From positions 1 to 64,000 of the forward strand of contig DASQMC010000078.1 in the NCBI GenBank assembly GCA_035645695.1: DNA of 64,000 bases, in the 5' to 3' direction. Numbering within the stretch: position 1 is the stretch's first letter; each line of letters opens with the position of its first letter. The translations under genes were made by a program, and so were the position numbers. Source of the DNA: JAIVJZ01 sp035645695. GTDB lineage: Bacteria > Acidobacteriota > Blastocatellia > Pyrinomonadales > Pyrinomonadaceae. Of this stretch, positions 50,522 to 59,770 are shown one piece after another. The notes under the pieces were generated by a model. The model had not been told where the DNA came from and ran no database searches. It was given only the letters and a program-made list of their open reading frames with translations.

Positions 50522-51340
50522 TCAAACAGATTTGTTGACGGCGCAGATCACACCGCAGTCGTGGTCGTGCGACTCGAAGCGTTCTATGCGGAACGATCTG
50601 GATTCGAGGAACCGACAGAGTTCTTTGCCCGTGCCGTCGATGTGCGCCCCTTCGTGATACTCGCCGACGATGCGCCGCACGCGCCCCAGCGTTTCGGGCG
50701 CACACCCTTGCAGGATTTCGTACTCGCTGCCTTCACAATCGAGTTTCAGCAGATCGCACCGCTCGACGCCGTCCGTGTTCATCACGTCGTCGAAGCTGAT
50801 GCACTCGACCGGGATGCCCGGCTGCGCGCCCGTGTCCCGCTCGAACAGCGAGTGCATGATCCAATCGCCCGGATTAACCTGTAGATGCCTCACGCCGGTT
50901 TCGCTGGCGACGGCTTTCTGATTCACGCGCACGTTGGTCAGGCCGCTGGCTTCGATGTTTTGCCGCAGCCACTTGACGTTCTCCGGGAAAGGCTCGTAGG
51001 AATGAACCGTCACGCCCGGCGCGCGCGTGGCCGCGTAGGTCGAAAAGACGCCGATATTGGCTCCGATGTCGATGACGGTGTTGCCGGGTTCGATCTCGTA
51101 GCCCGGCGGGCTGTAGATTTGCCGCAGCCACGTCTCCTGAAAAAGGAAGGCCAGCTCTATCGTTTCCGGGCCGTCGAGCGCGATCCCGTTGCGCATCCTG
51201 ATGCGACGCAGCGGCTCTCGATGCCATTCCGCCGCCAACGCCTCGCGCCAGTTTTCCAGCTTGCTCACCATCCACGCATCGCGACGGCAACGCTCCGGGA
51301 TGCGACCCAATCTTGCCAATGTCTGTGAAACTTCATTCAT
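50522..51340 (-). CDS. FkbM family methyltransferase
   Basis: This 272-residue protein has the FkbM landmarks: NTVIDIGANIGVFSTYAATR (about 88-107), HSYEPFPENVKWLRQNIEA, CDLLKLDCEGSEYEILQG and VGEYHEGAHIDGT. The N-terminal 75 residues include RIRMRNGIALDGPETIELAFLF, common to the family. It would O-methylate a sugar hydroxyl in the glycan or a precursor. It lies 18 bp after the GT2 gene at 51359. It is the second FkbM gene in the window and is clearly distinct in sequence from the one at 4334. Confidence 0.88.
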   Translation of the reverse strand: MNEVSQTLARLGRIPERCRRDAWMVSKLENWREALAAEWHREPLRRIRMRNGIALDGPETIELAFLFQETWLRQIYSPPGYEIEPGNTVIDIGANIGVFSTYAATRAPGVTVHSYEPFPENVKWLRQNIEASGLTNVRVNQKAVASETGVRHLQVNPGDWIMHSLFERDTGAQPGIPVECISFDDVMNTDGVERCDLLKLDCEGSEYEILQGCAPETLGRVRRIVGEYHEGAHIDGTGKELCRFLESRSFRIERFESHDHDCGVICAVNKSV

Positions 51341-51358
51341 TATCGAAACACGTTTTCC

Positions 51359-52315
51359 TTAAACATTACTCGAACGCCCGCCGGGCTGAAACACCGCTTT
51401 GAGTTTCTCGCGCACGGAGACCGGCCACAGGCTGCCTAAAATTCTCCTGTGCACGTCCACGCTCAGGAGTTTCAGGGGATCGACGGCGAGCGCGCGCAGG
51501 TAGTGTCTGAGCGCCTGCGCGTGCTCCCCCATGCCGTAATGATTGTCGGCGACGCGCAGCAGCCAGTTGGCGCGGCTCTCCTTGCGCAGGGCGGGCGGGA
51601 AATCGCCGGAAGTCTCGATCAACTCCAGATGCTTGCGCGCCACGCGAATCCCGCCGCGATAAATCTTCGTCGTCGGCGTATTGCCGCCGTGCAGGCGATA
51701 CCGCACCAGCGGTGCCTCCACCGACGCCAGCCGACAGCCGAGCGCGAGCCGCAGACATAAATCGTAATCTTCACATGGTTCGGTCGCCGGGTCGAACACC
51801 CCGACCTGCCCGAGGCAGCTTTGCCTGACGAGATATGTACCCGGAACTAAAGTGAAGCGTTCCCTGATCATCGACGCGTAGGCCGACTCGCCCTCCCCGG
51901 CGGCGAACCGCTGTTTGAGCACGTAAAGCTCTCTCATGTTCTCGTCAACCACCTGACACAAGCCCAAGATCATGCCGAGCGAAGAATCGCGCCGCGCCGC
52001 CTCGTGTAACAGCCTCAAGGCATCGGGGAGCAGCAGGTCGTCCGAATCGAGGAAGAGCAGAAATTCGCCCTTCGCCTCCGCGATGCCCGTGTTGCGCGCC
52101 GTCGAACGGCCGGCGTTCGCCTGATGCAGGTAGCGGAACTTGGGCGAGCGGGCGAAACGTTCGAGCGCCGCCCGCGTGTCGTCCGTCGAGCCGTCGTCCA
52201 CCACGATCACTTCGTGATCGGGGAAGGTCTGCGCGAGGACGCTTTCGACGCTCTGCACCACGTACTCCGCGCGGTTATACGTCGGGATGATAACGCTGAT
52301 ACCGGGACTGACCAT
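51359..52315 (-). CDS. GT2 glycosyltransferase
   Basis: This 318-residue GT-A enzyme begins ISVIIPTYNRAEYVVQSVES and has VVDDGSTDDTRAALERF, GRSTARNTGIAEAKGEFLLF, the metal site LDSDDLLLPDALRLLHEA and CEDYDLCLRLALGCRLA. No membrane anchor is visible. The frame is open upstream to 52429 with a TTG, but the ATG at 52315 is the only ATG and begins the conserved sequence; it has no strong ribosome binding site. The C-terminal 90 residues (LRVADNHYGMGEHAQALRHY) look TPR-like. Confidence 0.87.
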   Translation of the reverse strand: MVSPGISVIIPTYNRAEYVVQSVESVLAQTFPDHEVIVVDDGSTDDTRAALERFARSPKFRYLHQANAGRSTARNTGIAEAKGEFLLFLDSDDLLLPDALRLLHEAARRDSSLGMILGLCQVVDENMRELYVLKQRFAAGEGESAYASMIRERFTLVPGTYLVRQSCLGQVGVFDPATEPCEDYDLCLRLALGCRLASVEAPLVRYRLHGGNTPTTKIYRGGIRVARKHLELIETSGDFPPALRKESRANWLLRVADNHYGMGEHAQALRHYLRALAVDPLKLLSVDVHRRILGSLWPVSVREKLKAVFQPGGRSSNV

Positions 52316-52472
52316 AATTGATGCTATAAATCGACGCTTCCTGTCGCGCGCCGCCGCCGTAAGCTCTCGGCCGTTTCCCTCTCGGCGGGAAGCGGCCGAA
52401 GCGAGGCCGCCGCGCGGGAGGTCGAGCAATGCGCCAGGCGCGGTCTCTCCGCCGCGGGACGAAAGTCTGGAG

Positions 52473-53393
52473 CTAACCGCCCCGGCTCTTTCTCTCCCCC
52501 CGCAGATAGCCCCAACTGAAGGCGATGCTCATCAAATAATCCAGCGCGGAGAAGGCGACGGACTTCGGCCAGCCCTTCGCCGCGGCGCGATTCCCGCTCC
52601 TGCCCCTCAACAAATGCGCGCCGATCAGGCTCGCGACCAGCCCCTTGCGGATGTCGCCCTTCCACTTGTATTCGGGTCTGATCGTGCCGAGCAGATAAGC
52701 CCCTTCGCCGTAGTTGCAGATCGTCTTCAGAAATATTTTAAGCGTCTGCTTGTGATGATGCAGCACGAGGGCGGCGGGCGCGGCCTTGAGTTCGTAACCG
52801 AGGTCGTACAACCTGCGACCCAGTTCCGTGTCCTCCGCGCCGGGCTTGCGGAAACGTTCGTCGAACAGCCCCGCGGCCAGGAGGGCTTCGCGCCGGAAGC
52901 AGGCGTTGGCAGTCACCAAATACTGCACCTCTCCCTTCGCATTCTTGCCCGGATCGAGCAGATGAATCGCATCCACGTAGACGCTGAGCAGATTTTCGTC
53001 CACTCCTTTAACAACACCGCCCACGCCCGCGACGCGCGGGCTGTCGAAGCCCTCGATCAAAGTGCCGAGCCAGTCGGGTGCGGGCAAACAATCGCTGTCG
53101 GTCATGGCGACGAACTCGCCCGTCGCCTCGCGGATGCCGCGATTTCGCGCTGAGGACGGCCCGCCGTTGGGCTGGCGCACGACTCTCAGGCGGTCGCCGA
53201 ACCTTCGGAGAACCTCCGGCGTATCGTCCGTCGAGCCGTCGTCCACCACGATGATTTCGTGTGGGGCGAGGGTCTGTGCGAAGAGGTGCTCGACGGTTCC
53301 GCGAATCGTCGCGCTCCCGTTGTAGACCGGCACAACTACCGACACCCTCGGATAGTCTCTTGAATTAGCCAAGCCTGCTCCCATTCTCGACAT
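52473..53393 (-). CDS. GT2 glycosyltransferase
   Basis: The 306-residue enzyme has VSVVVPVYNGSATIRGTVEH, VVDDGSTDDTPEVLRRFGD, GPSSARNRGIREATGEFVAM, TDSDCLPAPDWLGTLIEGF and the acceptor-side PGAEDTELGRRLYDLGYEL. A weak hydrophobic segment near the C-terminus (VAFSALDYLMSIAFSWGYL) may attach it to the membrane. It lies 157 bp upstream of the GT2 at 51359 and 57 bp after the nucleotidyltransferase gene. The two adjacent GT2 enzymes are only moderately alike, so they are not a recent duplication. Confidence 0.87.
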   Translation of the reverse strand: MSRMGAGLANSRDYPRVSVVVPVYNGSATIRGTVEHLFAQTLAPHEIIVVDDGSTDDTPEVLRRFGDRLRVVRQPNGGPSSARNRGIREATGEFVAMTDSDCLPAPDWLGTLIEGFDSPRVAGVGGVVKGVDENLLSVYVDAIHLLDPGKNAKGEVQYLVTANACFRREALLAAGLFDERFRKPGAEDTELGRRLYDLGYELKAAPAALVLHHHKQTLKIFLKTICNYGEGAYLLGTIRPEYKWKGDIRKGLVASLIGAHLLRGRSGNRAAAKGWPKSVAFSALDYLMSIAFSWGYLRGERKSRGG

Positions 53394-53450
53394 CCGGATC
53401 GGCGAGCGGCCGCCGCCACCGTGCCCTGCGGCGCGGCAAACAAGCCCGCT

Positions 53451-54125
53451 TCAAATCGGTGAATTGTTGAGACTCCGCAGTTGCTCCACCGTGTCCACCG
53501 CAAACCACTTCTTCGGATACACGGACGAGAGCATCAACTGCTTCCTGACGATGAGTTGCTGCCACACGTCGTAAAAATTTTCCGCGTCGCGCGTGATCAG
53601 GTTGAGACGGCGCGGGTTAAGAATCTGAATCCCGGAGCAATAGATTTCGGCCTTCTTCAGGCGGCTGATTTCCGTCACCACGTGGTTCTGATGAAAGACG
53701 TAATCGCCTTCGAGGCCGGGGATCGGGCGTACCGGCACCAGCATACAGGCCGGCTCGTTCAGGGCGTGATAGTTTTCTTCCAGCAGGTGAAAGTCCAGGT
53801 CTACCACGTTATCGCACGTCAGCACGTAGACCGGCTCGTCGAGCGACCTGAGCAGCGTGTGGTAAATCCACCAGCAGTTACTCTGGCCGTCGGTGTTGAA
53901 GACGGAGCACGCCCCGTGCTCGATGACGTGTTGCGCGAGCATCGCGCCCTTATAGCCGACCGTCACGTGTATGTGACTGATCCGCTCGGCCAGCCTGGAG
54001 ATGCCGCGCGCGATCAGGGTCGAGCCGTTATAGGGAGCCATCGGCTTCGGGATGGTGTCGGTCAGCGGCATCATGCGCAGACCCCTTCCGGCGGCCATGA
54101 TGACGGCATGTCGGATCGAGGGCAT
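53451..54125 (-). CDS. Sugar-phosphate nucleotidyltransferase
   Basis: The 224-residue protein has the pyrophosphorylase signature HAVIMAAGRGLRMMPLTDTI, with PKPMAPYNG directly after it, and then VYVLTCDNVVDLDFHLLEEN. It would make an NDP-sugar, or in some relatives a CDP-alcohol, from a sugar or alcohol phosphate. It is shorter than RmlA or GalU. The nucleotide and sugar are not fixed by the motifs. Its ATG overlaps the stop of the SDR gene as TAATG, so the two are coupled and likely act in one pathway. Confidence 0.83.
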   Translation of the reverse strand: MPSIRHAVIMAAGRGLRMMPLTDTIPKPMAPYNGSTLIARGISRLAERISHIHVTVGYKGAMLAQHVIEHGACSVFNTDGQSNCWWIYHTLLRSLDEPVYVLTCDNVVDLDFHLLEENYHALNEPACMLVPVRPIPGLEGDYVFHQNHVVTEISRLKKAEIYCSGIQILNPRRLNLITRDAENFYDVWQQLIVRKQLMLSSVYPKKWFAVDTVEQLRSLNNSPI

Positions 54126-55081
54126 TACCTGATATCCTCTGGGGGCGGATTGCTGATCATGTCGAGCAATTCCTGCTCAGATAGCCGCTCCGCGTCGGCC
54201 GAGCAAAAGACCGCGGACGGGGGATGCGGCGACGGCTGGTTGAAGTTGATGACGTAGTGCCTGACCCCCGCGAGGTCGGCCTCGGAGGTAAAGGGAAGTT
54301 CGGGTTCGCCGAGCAGGTACTCGTGCGGCCGTTCGCCGGGGCGACCCTCGATCTGCTTCCAACTTCCCCCTTTGTGCGCGACCCACACTTCGAGAATGTC
54401 GCGGATGCGCGCCGCCTTCATCGCCCGCGACATCACCTTGCCCTGCATCTGCTCGATGTTGTCGATGGCCGCGATGACCAGCGCGACCGCCTCGTCGACG
54501 GTGGAAAAGTATCTGGTCATGTCGGGGCCGGTGCTGCCGATGATGCCCGTCTGGTCGTGCATGCGCTTCCAGATGGGAAAGACGGAGCCGGTAGACCATG
54601 CGATGTTGCCGTGCCTGACGCAGGCGAAGCGCGTCTCGGTCTTTCCGTTCATCGCGCAGAAAAGACGCTCCATCAACGCCTTGGTCAGGCCGTAGGTGTT
54701 GCCGACGGGCGGGGCGGCCTTGTCGGTTGACATGCCGATGACGATGCCCGTCCCGCGTTCCACGGCGACGCGCGCGACGTTCTGCGAGCCGAGCACGTTA
54801 ACGTCGAGGCACTCCATCGGCTGACGCTCCGAGAGATCGACGTATTTGGTCGCCGCCGCGTGCACCACCACATCCGGGCGCGCCTCGGAGAACACATCGC
54901 GCACCGACTCGATGTTGGAAACGTCCATGGGCAGCACGGCGCAGCCCGTAAACTGTTGGGCGTCCATGTTGTGCTTGTTGTTGCGCCCGGTCAGGACGAC
55001 CTCGTACCGATCCTTCAAGGCTCTGCCGAGCCATTTGCCCAAAAAGCCGGTTCCGCCGGTAATCAGAATTGTTCGCTTCAT
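54125..55081 (-). CDS. CapD/FlaA1-like SDR (nucleotide-sugar dehydratase or epimerase)
   Basis: This 318-residue SDR has ITGGTGFLGKWLG at 7-19 (GGTGFLG at 9-15), VVVHAAATKYVDLSERQPME, the STDKAAPP site (118-125) and Tyr130/Lys134 in YGLTK. The STDKA motif and the short C-terminal region are those of the CapD/FlaA1 family, whose members remove water across C4-C6 of UDP-GlcNAc and may invert C5. Unlike the related gene at 58712, it keeps the tyrosine. It is shorter than typical 4,6-dehydratases, and its nucleotidyltransferase partner hints at another sugar. The start ATG at 55081 is unambiguous. Confidence 0.83.
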   Translation of the reverse strand: MKRTILITGGTGFLGKWLGRALKDRYEVVLTGRNNKHNMDAQQFTGCAVLPMDVSNIESVRDVFSEARPDVVVHAAATKYVDLSERQPMECLDVNVLGSQNVARVAVERGTGIVIGMSTDKAAPPVGNTYGLTKALMERLFCAMNGKTETRFACVRHGNIAWSTGSVFPIWKRMHDQTGIIGSTGPDMTRYFSTVDEAVALVIAAIDNIEQMQGKVMSRAMKAARIRDILEVWVAHKGGSWKQIEGRPGERPHEYLLGEPELPFTSEADLAGVRHYVINFNQPSPHPPSAVFCSADAERLSEQELLDMISNPPPEDIR

Positions 55082-55166
55082 CGTTGAAATCCCTGTCGGC
55101 TGATCGAACCTTCCGGCGCTCGATCAATAGTTGTGCGCGGCGCCTGTGGAAGCCGCCGGTTCATAT

Positions 55167-56363
55167 TTAACGCGGTTTGCTCTTGAACTCCAAGGACGCC
55201 GCCACCTTCCGGTACATGGCGACGACCTGCGGTTGCACCACCTCTTCGCTCAACCGCTCCGACGCTATCCTGGCGTTCAACTCGGCGGCGCGGTCGACCA
55301 ACTCATCATCCGTCACCGCGCGCCTGATGGCCGCGGCTATCTCGAACGGGTCTTCGGGCGGCACTATCAACGCGCTCTCCCCGTCGCGTGCCATTTCGGT
55401 CAGGCAACTCGTGTTCGACTGAATCGGGAGCGAACCCATCACGAGAGCTTCGAGGGCGGAGGTGCTGAGACCGTCGCTGATGCTGACTCCGATAGAGGCG
55501 CGCGCGCGCCCGTGCATCCGCAACACGTCCTCGCGCGAGCCGGTTGAGATGTCTTCCAGCGGAAGGCCGGTGGAGACGGATACCCGCTCGGCGGCGAGTT
55601 GCACGTCGGGGTTCGCCAGATAGACGGCGAAACTGTAGCCCCCGGCCTTGAGCTGGTCGGCGCACAACTCGATGGCGCGCAGTCCGGCCAGCGCCCTTCC
55701 CGCCCAGTGCTGGTAACCCTTCAGGGCGATCAGGCGGCGGGCGGAGGGCGGCCCCGGCTGGCGATACTGTCTCATCTCTTCCAGATTGAAGCCGCCGGCC
55801 GCCGGCATCACCGGCCAGGCTTCGCCCTTGAAACCGTACTCTCGCGCCAGCTCCACGTCCCGGCGGCACTCGCTGCTGTAGTAGTCGCAACTCGACAGTA
55901 TCGCCTTGATCTTTTCCCGGTGTTGGGACAGAGGGCCGAAGAGGTAGATGTCGCTCCCCCAGTTTGAAGTCATCCACGGAGGAAAGTCTCCCCCGAACAT
56001 GGATTTGGCTTCGAGAGTGAGGTATCCGGCGCGCTGAAATTCCAACGTGTGGATCAGGTCCGGCTTGATCCGGCGGATGACGCGCGCCAGCCACGCCGCG
56101 CGACTGAAGAACTGCGGCGGAAATCTCCCGGAGAGAGCCCTCAATCGATCCCCGCCTTTCGACAGAGGCCAGACGACCCTCGCTTTCACGCGCGGGTTCG
56201 GCTGCCGATCCGCTACGTAGTAGGCCGTGACGTTCTTGAAGTTCGGATGCAATGCTCCCTCGTAGCAGGGAAAGACATGCAAGTCCCATCCCAGTTCGGC
56301 GATCTGGTTGATCCACCGCGCGCTATGCACGTTATTCGGTATCGCGACGAACAGAATCCGCAC
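55167..56363 (-). CDS. GT4-like glycosyltransferase
   Basis: This 398-residue protein begins RILFVAIPNNVHSARWINQI and continues through IKPDLIHTLEFQRAGYLTLE, TSNWGSDIYLFG, ALKGYQHWAGRALAGLRAIE and the donor-site region ASIGVSISDGLSTSALEALV followed by MGSLPIQSNTSCL. This is a GT4 variant often found in surface-glycan loci. It starts with a GTG at 56363 preceded by AGGGGGTGA at about five bases, and only 3 bp after the stop of the GT4 at 56367, so the two are coupled. Confidence 0.85.
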   Translation of the reverse strand: MRILFVAIPNNVHSARWINQIAELGWDLHVFPCYEGALHPNFKNVTAYYVADRQPNPRVKARVVWPLSKGGDRLRALSGRFPPQFFSRAAWLARVIRRIKPDLIHTLEFQRAGYLTLEAKSMFGGDFPPWMTSNWGSDIYLFGPLSQHREKIKAILSSCDYYSSECRRDVELAREYGFKGEAWPVMPAAGGFNLEEMRQYRQPGPPSARRLIALKGYQHWAGRALAGLRAIELCADQLKAGGYSFAVYLANPDVQLAAERVSVSTGLPLEDISTGSREDVLRMHGRARASIGVSISDGLSTSALEALVMGSLPIQSNTSCLTEMARDGESALIVPPEDPFEIAAAIRRAVTDDELVDRAAELNARIASERLSEEVVQPQVVAMYRKVAASLEFKSKPR

Positions 56364-56366
56364 CGC

Positions 56367-57563
56367 TCACCCCCTTGCTCCTCGCTCCAACTTCAGCAAG
56401 CGGTCGAAGGCGACTTGTGCCGTGGCGATAGTAAAATCGGTCTGTGCCCGCTCCCAGGCTTTCGCGCTCAACTTCCGGCGCAGCCCCTCGTCGTTGACGA
56501 TCCGCTCGATCCCCTCGGCCAGTTGCGACGGATCATCTTCATCCACGACCACGCCGCAGTCGTGCCGCCGAAAATACACGGATAGAAACGACCCCTTCGG
56601 CGCGTGCACCAGAATCGGCTGGCGGGCTGCCAGGTACTCGCCCATCTTGCTCGTGGCCGAGGTCTTGACCAGCACGGGGTAGGGCGAGCGCAGCGCGAGG
56701 GGGAGAAAGAGAATATCGGCCTGCCGCTGAATGCCGGGCATCGCCGACAACTCCTGATGACCGTGATGGACGACGGCGGGGCCGCTGATCCCCTCGCCTT
56801 CCCAATCGACGGGCGATGCGGAATAGAGGTGCAGCTTCACGTTTGGTCGCCCGAGGAGATTGATGGCCGCGACCAGATTCCGAAAGGCGTCATAGTGCGC
56901 GTCGTAGACCGCCCCGGTATAAGCGATCCGCACTTCGCCGTCGCCGGCCGGCTCGTATGCGGGCAGCGACTCATAAGGCTCGATGTCGCACGGGTTATGA
57001 ATCACGGTCGAGTCCACCCCGTAGCGCGCCCTCAACTCGTCGCGCAAAACCTCGTTGGGGACGATCACCCCGGCCGCGCCCTTCAGCACGAACGGCTCGA
57101 AGCGAGTGGCGAAGAAGCGGTCAACCGGATTCAAATGCTGGTAAGAGTAGTAATCGAAGATGTAAGCGTAGAACGGGACGCCCACCAGACGGCTCGCCAG
57201 GTAACCGGCCGGCAGATCGAGCAGTTCGCCGGAGCAGGCGATCACCGCCCGGCAATTTTCGCGGCGGATGATTTCCGCGATGCTGCGCGCGCGCGCGACC
57301 AGACCGAGCGGAACGTTGACGCTCTCGCGCAACCGGCGCAGGCCGTATCTGTAACCTCGCGTCAACTGGAAGCCTGATGTGATCTGGTAGTAGGGCGCGG
57401 GCAGGCGGCGGGAGTAATTGCCGCGGAAGACTTCGGGCGCGTAGTTATTCCCCGATAGCAGACAGTAATCGTCCCCGCTCAGACCTTCCAGCAGACGGTG
57501 AAGCATGATCGTTTGCCCCCCCCAATCCGGCGGCAGGACATGTGAGATGAGGGCAAATTTCAT
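56367..57563 (-). CDS. GT4 glycosyltransferase
   Basis: The 398-residue GT-B enzyme begins KFALISHVLPPDWGGQTIML and has AVIACSGELLDLPAGYLASR, GVIVPNEVLRDELRARYGVD, TVIHNPCDIEPYESLP, RIAYTGAVYDAHYDAFRNLV, the donor region SATSKMGEYLAARQPILVHA and a helical C-terminus. It is cytoplasmic by appearance. It lies between the 2-epimerase gene, 72 bp upstream, and a GT4 with which it is coupled. It may transfer the 2-acetamido-L-sugar made by the next three genes, by position only. Confidence 0.86.
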   Translation of the reverse strand: MKFALISHVLPPDWGGQTIMLHRLLEGLSGDDYCLLSGNNYAPEVFRGNYSRRLPAPYYQITSGFQLTRGYRYGLRRLRESVNVPLGLVARARSIAEIIRRENCRAVIACSGELLDLPAGYLASRLVGVPFYAYIFDYYSYQHLNPVDRFFATRFEPFVLKGAAGVIVPNEVLRDELRARYGVDSTVIHNPCDIEPYESLPAYEPAGDGEVRIAYTGAVYDAHYDAFRNLVAAINLLGRPNVKLHLYSASPVDWEGEGISGPAVVHHGHQELSAMPGIQRQADILFLPLALRSPYPVLVKTSATSKMGEYLAARQPILVHAPKGSFLSVYFRRHDCGVVVDEDDPSQLAEGIERIVNDEGLRRKLSAKAWERAQTDFTIATAQVAFDRLLKLERGARG

Positions 57564-57635
57564 CTACCAGTCAACTCCAGTTGCGCGTTTAAACATTCCC
57601 GGCCTCCGCCCGCTCGCACCACACGTCCGGGTCGC

Positions 57636-58715
57636 TCAATAACCCAGCACGATGCGCGCCACCGTCGTGCTCACGCGCTTCACCAGGTATTCCGGCGGGG
57701 CAGTCCAGTCGTTCCGCTGGTCGAGCACCGTCCGCACGCAGCGCAGGATCGTGTCCGCGTCCGCCCCGCTCAGCATGTTGCTGCCGCACTCGACAGTTTC
57801 CGGCCGCTCCGTCACATCGCGGATGGTGACGTTCGCCACTTTGAAGATGGAACACTCTTCCTGCACCGTCCCGCTGTCGCTCAGGACGCAGAAAGCGTTC
57901 TGTTCGAGCGCGATGAAATCGAACAGCCCGAACGGCGCGTGAAACTGGATTTGCCCGTAGGCTCGCGGGTCGAGTTGAAACCGTTCCATCACGGCGCGCG
58001 TGCGCGGGTGCGTGCTGCAAATGATCGGCAACTCATACTCACGCTGCAATCTTTCGAGAGCCGCGAGCAGCGAGCGGAGACGGTCTTCGACATCGACGTT
58101 TTCCGCGCGGTGCATCGTCACCAGAAAATACCTGCCCGCTTCGAGGCCGAGGCGCGAAAGCACCTGCGACGCCTTGATCTGCTCGTCGTAATGTTCGATG
58201 ACTTCGAGGATGGGGTTGCCGGTGACGTAAATGCGTCGGCCGTCGATTCCTTCGCGCAGCAGGTTGGCGCGACTCCTCTCGGTGTAGGGCAGAAGCACGT
58301 CGCTGCTGTGGTCGATGATGCGGCGGTTGACTTCCTCCGGCACGCGGTCGTCGTAGCAGCGATTGCCCGCTTCCATGTGATAGACGGGAATCCCCAGACG
58401 CTTGGCGACGATGGCGGACAGCGCGCTGTTGGTATCGCCGAGCAGCAGCAGTTTGTCGGGACGCTCGGCGAGCAGCACGCGCTCGCACTCGGCCACGATC
58501 TTCCCGATCTGCTGCCCCATGGTGTCGCCGCGAACGCCGAGAAAATGATCCGGCTGCCGGACACCGAGTTCCGCGAAGAAGAGATCGCTCAGGCTAGCGT
58601 CGAAATTCTGTCCCGTGTGGACGAGCACGTGCCGGCAGAGGCGGTCGAGTTTCTCTATGAGGCGGCTTAAGCGGATGATCTCCGGGCGCGTGCCCAGAAT
58701 AGTCATGACCTTCAT
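57636..58715 (-). CDS. UDP-N-acetylhexosamine 2-epimerase (WbvD/FnlC type)
   Basis: The 359-residue enzyme has the WecB-family landmarks VMTILGTRPEIIRLSRLIEK, VHTGQNFDASLSDLFF, HMEAGNRCYDDRVPEEVNRR, TMHRAENVDVEDRL and LSDSGTVQEECSIF. It inverts C2 of a UDP-HexNAc. The NRCYDDRVPEE version in place of the plain WecB AGLRT sequence is that of enzymes acting on UDP-6-deoxy-L-sugars (FnlC, CapG, WbjD, WbvD). Its ATG overlaps the stop of the dehydratase gene as ATGA. It would be the last of the three steps encoded at 57636-60662. The assignment to that pathway rests on context. Confidence 0.86.
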   Translation of the reverse strand: MKVMTILGTRPEIIRLSRLIEKLDRLCRHVLVHTGQNFDASLSDLFFAELGVRQPDHFLGVRGDTMGQQIGKIVAECERVLLAERPDKLLLLGDTNSALSAIVAKRLGIPVYHMEAGNRCYDDRVPEEVNRRIIDHSSDVLLPYTERSRANLLREGIDGRRIYVTGNPILEVIEHYDEQIKASQVLSRLGLEAGRYFLVTMHRAENVDVEDRLRSLLAALERLQREYELPIICSTHPRTRAVMERFQLDPRAYGQIQFHAPFGLFDFIALEQNAFCVLSDSGTVQEECSIFKVANVTIRDVTERPETVECGSNMLSGADADTILRCVRTVLDQRNDWTAPPEYLVKRVSTTVARIVLGY

Positions 58716-59770
58716 GCGAGCATGTCTTCCTCGTAGACGAAACGATCTCCAACCATCAGCTTGTGTTTCTTCAGCAGTTCCGCGACCGCCTCTTTGTTCA
58801 TCAAGTCGTCGGAGGAGCTATATTCCTTGCCGAGCGGTTTCTTGATCTCGTCGGACGAGCGCAGTTCGGGCAGCATCGGCAGGATGGAGTAATACTTCCC
58901 GCGCTCGACGGTGCGGTGAGCCTCTTCCTCCGAGACGAGAATCTCGTGCACCTTTTCGCCGGGGCGAATGCCGGTCACGGTAGTCTTTATCTTCTGCTCG
59001 CCGATGAGCGCCTCCGCGATATCGGTGACGAGCGCGGAAGGCACGCGCGGGATGTAAGTCTCGCCCGGTTTGGCTCCCTCCAGCGCGGCGAAGATAGTGT
59101 CCACGGCCTGCTCCAGACTCAGGAGGAAGCGCGTCATGTCGGTTGTCGTGATGGTGACGGGGCCGCCGCGGCGAATCTGTTCGTGGAAGAGCGGGATCAC
59201 CGAACCGCGCGAGGCCAACACGTTCCCGTAACGCACGCAGATGAAGCGCGTGTCGGTGATGTCCAGATTGGCGCGCACGAAGAGACGCTCCTGCACCGCC
59301 TTCGTCATGCCCATGACGTTGACGGGCTTGCAGGCTTTGTCGGTCGAAACGCCGACCACGGTCTCGACGGGCAGGTGGTTCTCGCGGATGACCCGAATGA
59401 TGTTCTCCGCGCCGTTAATGTTGGTCTGCACCGCCTCGTAAGGAAAGTATTCGCACGACGGCACCTGCTTCAAGGCCGCCGCGTTGAAGACCACGTCGGC
59501 GTGGCGCAGGGCGGTCGAGACGCTATGCGGATCGCGCACGTCGCCGATGCGAAATTGCAAAAGCTGCTCGAAGTTGTGATAGATGACCTCGTCGGTCGCC
59601 GTGCGCAGGTGCTGGAAGGCGAGGCGCATCGAGTGTTGCTTGGCCTCGTCGCGCGAGAAAACGACGATCTGCCGCGGCAGTCCTATCTCGCCGGACAGCA
59701 GACGGCGCACCAGCACTTTCCCCAGCGACCCCGTCCCGCCCGTCACGACGACCCTTTTGTCTTTAAGCAT
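58712..59770 (-). CDS. UDP-GlcNAc 4,6-dehydratase/5-epimerase (WbvB/FnlA/CapE type)
   Basis: This 352-residue SDR has VVVTGGTGSLGKVLV (GGTGSLG at 11-17), FSRDEAKQHSMR, VFNAAALKQVPSCEYFP and VGVSTDKACKPVNVMGMTKA. The catalytic tyrosine position is Met153 (MGMTK, Lys157), the M-x3-K variant known from CapE/FnlA enzymes. These turn UDP-GlcNAc into a 4-keto-6-deoxy-L-hexose with one or more epimerisations. The C-terminus (GKEYSSSDDLMNKEAVAELL) is also family-typical. It overlaps the reductase gene by 8 bp and the 2-epimerase gene by 4 bp, so the three form a tightly coupled unit. Confidence 0.88.
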   Translation of the reverse strand: MLKDKRVVVTGGTGSLGKVLVRRLLSGEIGLPRQIVVFSRDEAKQHSMRLAFQHLRTATDEVIYHNFEQLLQFRIGDVRDPHSVSTALRHADVVFNAAALKQVPSCEYFPYEAVQTNINGAENIIRVIRENHLPVETVVGVSTDKACKPVNVMGMTKAVQERLFVRANLDITDTRFICVRYGNVLASRGSVIPLFHEQIRRGGPVTITTTDMTRFLLSLEQAVDTIFAALEGAKPGETYIPRVPSALVTDIAEALIGEQKIKTTVTGIRPGEKVHEILVSEEEAHRTVERGKYYSILPMLPELRSSDEIKKPLGKEYSSSDDLMNKEAVAELLKKHKLMVGDRFVYEEDMLA